From Actinoplanes sichuanensis (GTDB lineage Bacteria; Actinomycetota; Actinomycetes; Mycobacteriales; Micromonosporaceae): 64,000 nt of DNA. The translations under genes and the position numbers were made by a program. The stretch spans positions 6,076,001 to 6,140,000 of the forward strand of contig NZ_AP028461.1 in assembly GCF_033097365.1 (NCBI RefSeq), in the 5' to 3' direction. Positions 61,724-64,000 of the stretch are shown in pieces. Each line of letters begins with the position of its first letter. Positions within the stretch are counted from its first letter, which is position 1. A model generated the notes under the pieces. It worked only from the letters and a program-made list of their open reading frames with translations. It was not told the origin of the DNA and did not search any database.

Positions 61724-62134
61724 TCAGCTCTTCCGCTGACCGTAACCGCCGTAGTTGTCGCCGCCCGGGGCGTAGTCACCTTTGGAACCGTGGTGGTAGT
61801 TCCAGCCGTAGTAGACCTTCAGCGCCCATTCCCCACTGTGGAAGCCCCGGTAGACCTTGAAGCAGCTGTACCGCTGCCACTGGTTCTTCCACTGGCCCAT
61901 CCGCCCGATCTTGTGACAGGTCCGCGGGCTGTTGTAGAAGCCGAAGATCCGGTCGCTGCGCTGGAAGCTCGGTTTCTGCGGCGCGACCGAGGTGACACCG
62001 GCCGGGGCCACCGGGGCCGACCGTACGGCGGCAGGCCCGGCAGCGGGCCCAGCGGCGGCCGGCCCGGCGGCCACCGAGACACCGGCGGCTACGGCGGCAC
62101 CGGTCATGACGAGGGCACGGGTCATCTTGTTCAT
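61724..62134 (-). CDS. Small secreted protein, unknown function
   Basis: The 136-residue protein has a Sec signal (MNKMTRALVMTGAAVAAGVSVAAGPAAAGPAAG) followed by an aromatic, basic mature part rich in Tyr, Trp, Gly and His, with two Cys (SPRTCHKIGR and RYSCFKVYRG) that may form one disulfide. It ends in the Gly/Tyr-rich GDNYGGYGQRKS. No family was recognised. ATG 62134 is preceded by GGTGAT; the frame continuing to 62233 was rejected because it crosses the narK terminator. Similar small aromatic proteins are exported by other actinobacteria. Confidence 0.65.
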   Translation of the reverse strand: MNKMTRALVMTGAAVAAGVSVAAGPAAAGPAAGPAAVRSAPVAPAGVTSVAPQKPSFQRSDRIFGFYNSPRTCHKIGRMGQWKNQWQRYSCFKVYRGFHSGEWALKVYYGWNYHHGSKGDYAPGGDNYGGYGQRKS

Positions 62135-62231
62135 ACGATCACCGATTCTGGAGGAAAGGGTAATTTCTGGACAGGATGGATCGTAGGAACCATCAAGGCC
62201 GCTGACCGCGGGCAACGCGCACCCCAAAAGC

Positions 62232-62264
62232 ATGAACTCCCGCAGTCACACTGCGGGAGTTCAT
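62232..62264 (-). terminator. Terminator of the nirBD-narK operon
   Basis: ATGAACTCCCGCAG (62232-62245) pairs exactly with CTGCGGGAGTTCAT (62251-62264) around a 5-nt loop, 27 bp past the narK stop. On the minus strand GCTTTTGG follows. Confidence 0.85.
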
Positions 62265-62291
62265 ACTTTCAGCCGTATGCTGCTGGGCCGA

Positions 62292-63641
62292 TCAGACAGC
62301 GATCTTGGTGCGGGCCGCCGGTCGCAGGTACACCACCCAGGTGATCACCACACAGAGCGCATAGAACGCGATGAACGCCATGTACGCCGCGTCCGCGTCC
62401 TTGTAGGTCAGGAACGACTGCCGGAAGGCCAGGTTCACCAGCACACCGCCGACCGCGCCGATCGCTCCGGCGATGCCGATGACCGCACCGGAGATCCGCC
62501 TCGACCGGTGCTCGTCCCCCGCGTACTTCTGCTTGAAGATCGCCGGAATCATCTTGTAGGTCGAGCCGTTGCCCAGTCCGCTGAGGATGAACAGGGTGAT
62601 GAACCCGACCAGGTAGAGCGGCAGTGACCGCTGCTGCGCCGCGAAGAGCACGATCGACGCGCCCGCCGCCATCGCGATGAAGTTGATGAAGGTGACCTTG
62701 GAACCGCCGAACCTGTCGGCGAGCGCGCCACCGAACGGCCGGATCAGCGAGCCCAGCAGCGGGCCGATGAAGGTCAGGTAGGCGGCCTTGACCGGGGTGT
62801 TGAAGATGTCCGCGAACTGCACCTGAAGCACCTGGCCGAAGGCGAACCCGAAGCCGATGAAGGACCCGAAGGTGCCGATGTAGAGCACCGACATCACCCA
62901 GGTGTGGCCCTCCCTGGCGGCGTCGCGCATGCCGCGCTTCTCGTTGCGGGCCTGCGTCAGGTTGTCCATGTAGAGCGCCGAGCCGACCGCCGCGATCACG
63001 ATCAGCGGGATGTAGACACCGGCCACGATGCCCGGGCTGCCGGCACCGAAGGTGGCCAGGACGAGGAGGCCGACCAACTGCACCGCGGGGACGCCGATGT
63101 TGCCACCGCCTGCGTTGATGCCGAGCGCCCAGCCTTTGAGCCGGTCCGGGTAGAACGCGTTGATGTTGGCCATCGAGGAGGCGAAGTTGCCGCCACCCAC
63201 ACCGGCGAGGGCCGCCAGGATCAGCAGGGTCGAGTACTCGACGCCCGGCTGAATCATGAAGGACATCAGGACCGACGGGATGAGCAGCAGCGACGCACTG
63301 ATGATGGTCCAGTTACGGCCACCGAAGCGGGCGACGGCGAAGGTGTACGGGATCCGCAGCGCCGCCCCGACAAGCGTGGGTACGGCGGTGAGCAGGAACT
63401 TCTGCGCCGGGTCGAAGCCGTAGGCGGGGCCGAGGAACAGCACCATGACCGACCAGAGTGACCACACCGAGAAGCCGATGTGCTCGGAGAAGATCGAGAA
63501 GATCAGGTTGCGCTTGGCGATCTGCTTGCCACCGTTGTCCCAGAACGTCGGGTCTTCGGGCCGCCAGTCGTCGATCCAGTGGCCCTTCAGCGTCTTCGCC
63601 GCGGGCCTTTCGGGAGAGATCGTAGGAAGTGTCGCAGTCAT
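62292..63641 (-). CDS. narK: Nitrate/nitrite MFS transporter NarK
   Basis: The 449-residue membrane protein has 12 predicted spans. It has the nitrate-porter motifs GGVGGGNFASSMANINAFYPDRLKGWALGINAGGGNIGVPAVQL near residue 145 and SGLGNGSTYKMIPAIF near 350, as in NarK1/NarK2-type nitrate/nitrite exchangers or proton symporters. The first 30 residues are a soluble extension with KTLKGHWIDDWRPEDP, common in actinobacterial NarK. ATG 63641 lies 2 bp after the nirD stop, so it is the last gene of the operon. Together with NirBD it takes nitrate/nitrite and reduces nitrite to ammonium. Confidence 0.95.
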   Translation of the reverse strand: MTATLPTISPERPAAKTLKGHWIDDWRPEDPTFWDNGGKQIAKRNLIFSIFSEHIGFSVWSLWSVMVLFLGPAYGFDPAQKFLLTAVPTLVGAALRIPYTFAVARFGGRNWTIISASLLLIPSVLMSFMIQPGVEYSTLLILAALAGVGGGNFASSMANINAFYPDRLKGWALGINAGGGNIGVPAVQLVGLLVLATFGAGSPGIVAGVYIPLIVIAAVGSALYMDNLTQARNEKRGMRDAAREGHTWVMSVLYIGTFGSFIGFGFAFGQVLQVQFADIFNTPVKAAYLTFIGPLLGSLIRPFGGALADRFGGSKVTFINFIAMAAGASIVLFAAQQRSLPLYLVGFITLFILSGLGNGSTYKMIPAIFKQKYAGDEHRSRRISGAVIGIAGAIGAVGGVLVNLAFRQSFLTYKDADAAYMAFIAFYALCVVITWVVYLRPAARTKIAV

Positions 63642-63643
63642 TG

Positions 63644-63961
63644 TCAGTCTCCCAAAATGATGTGACCGTCATCGACCCGGACCGGGTAGACGTTGATCGG
63701 GGGCTGTCCGGACTGGGAACACCCGGTGGCGAGGTCCCATGCGTAGAGGTGCAAGGGGCAGACGACAACCCGGTTGTCGATCTGACCGTCCGCGAGCGGG
63801 CCGCCCTTGTGGGGGCAGACCGCCGACACCGCGCGCAGGGAGCCGTCGCGGAGGCGGAAGACTGCGATCATGTCGGACCCGACGGCGTAGGTGCGTCCTT
63901 CGCCGAAGGGGATCTCGTCGATGGGGCCGAGGACGGTCTCGGCGATGGGGGCGATGGTCAT
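63644..63961 (-). CDS. nirD: Nitrite reductase [NAD(P)H] small subunit
   Basis: The 105-residue Rieske-like protein has the iron-sulfur pattern CPHKGGPLADG and CPLHLYAWDLATG, with two Cys and two His ligands in order. It is the small subunit of the cytosolic assimilatory nitrite reductase. Its ATG overlaps the nirB stop by four bases (ATGA), and narK follows at 2 bp, so all three are one operon. Confidence 0.93.
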   Translation of the reverse strand: MTIAPIAETVLGPIDEIPFGEGRTYAVGSDMIAVFRLRDGSLRAVSAVCPHKGGPLADGQIDNRVVVCPLHLYAWDLATGCSQSGQPPINVYPVRVDDGHIILGD

Positions 63962-64000
63962 GAGCGCACCGGAACCTGGGGGAGAACGGTCAGGGGAAGA
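63958..64000 (-). CDS. nirB: C-terminal end of nitrite reductase large subunit (truncated by window edge)
   Basis: On the minus strand a frame enters from the right edge and ends at TGA 63960-63958, overlapping the nirD ATG. The visible 13 residues (LPLTVLPQVPVRS) are too short for a family match. The assignment rests on the universal nirB-nirD order and the four-base overlap. Confidence 0.6.
   Translation of the reverse strand, partial: LPLTVLPQVPVRS

Overview
The window is about 64 kb of very GC-rich DNA with dense genes on both strands, many GTG starts and few intergenic gaps. The content points to a filamentous actinobacterium of the Micromonosporaceae, most likely Actinoplanes or a close relative. 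The signs are a mycothiol-dependent maleylpyruvate isomerase-type protein, an AfsR/SARP-type BTAD regulator, CBM2 cellulases under CebR-like operators, a rifamycin-associated element in front of helR, and leaderless promoters of the TANNNT-N7-GTG type. No rRNA, tRNA, transposase, prophage or CRISPR array was found. This looks like chromosomal DNA with metabolic and regulatory modules rather than a mobile island.

Layout. 0-9.4 kb: a flippase-like membrane protein, a divergent RibD-like reductase / GTP cyclohydrolase II pair, a PAS-PP2C-HATPase-STAS switch protein, RecQ, a GC-rich minisatellite, YceI, a DUF4259 protein and a VOC protein. 9.6-12.8 kb: an unrecognised 663-aa protein with a repetitive linker, then about 1.2 kb without a convincing gene that carries a graded 34-47 bp (mostly 41 bp) tandem array, a 50-bp duplication and a perfect hairpin. 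12.8-20.9 kb: pyruvate phosphate dikinase, a lipoprotein, and the glycolate oxidase operon glcD-glcE-glcF. 21.3-22.4 kb: a secreted CBM2-SGNH esterase behind a perfect CebR-type operator. 22.4-28.3 kb: small proteins, smpB, a luciferase-like oxidoreductase, and an MFS exporter divergent from an ArsR-type regulator. 28.3-31.3 kb: a RAE element with helR (RNA polymerase protection against rifamycins), then an AlaX-type editing protein. 31.3-42 kb: an orphan sugar-binding lipoprotein, an aldehyde dehydrogenase, a GH13 glucosidase, SWIM, Nudix and Sua5/YciO-like proteins, a BTAD-NB-ARC-TPR regulator and a Tat-exported SGNH hydrolase.

42.0-48.9 kb is the most coherent module. It is a leftward operon of GH74 xyloglucanase, GH48 cellobiohydrolase and AA10 lytic polysaccharide monooxygenase, each with a CBM2, behind a second copy of the same 14-bp operator. 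Together with the esterase 20 kb away these form a small cellulose/xyloglucan regulon. No cebR gene lies in the window. 49.1-54.3 kb holds UDP-glucose dehydrogenase and an aglEFG-like alpha-glucoside ABC importer with no ATPase of its own. 54.5-64 kb holds a DHA2 exporter, a secreted HExxHxxGxxH metalloprotease, a two-gene ABC transporter, a maleylpyruvate isomerase-like protein, a small secreted protein and a nirB(partial)-nirD-narK nitrate/nitrite operon running off the right edge.

No wholly new multi-gene system was recognised. The most useful leads are the leaderless promoter class, including two sites where divergent -10 boxes overlap within 10 bp, the graded repeat array, the RAE-helR unit, the split CebR-type regulon, and two unplaced proteins (the 663-aa protein and the metalloprotease).
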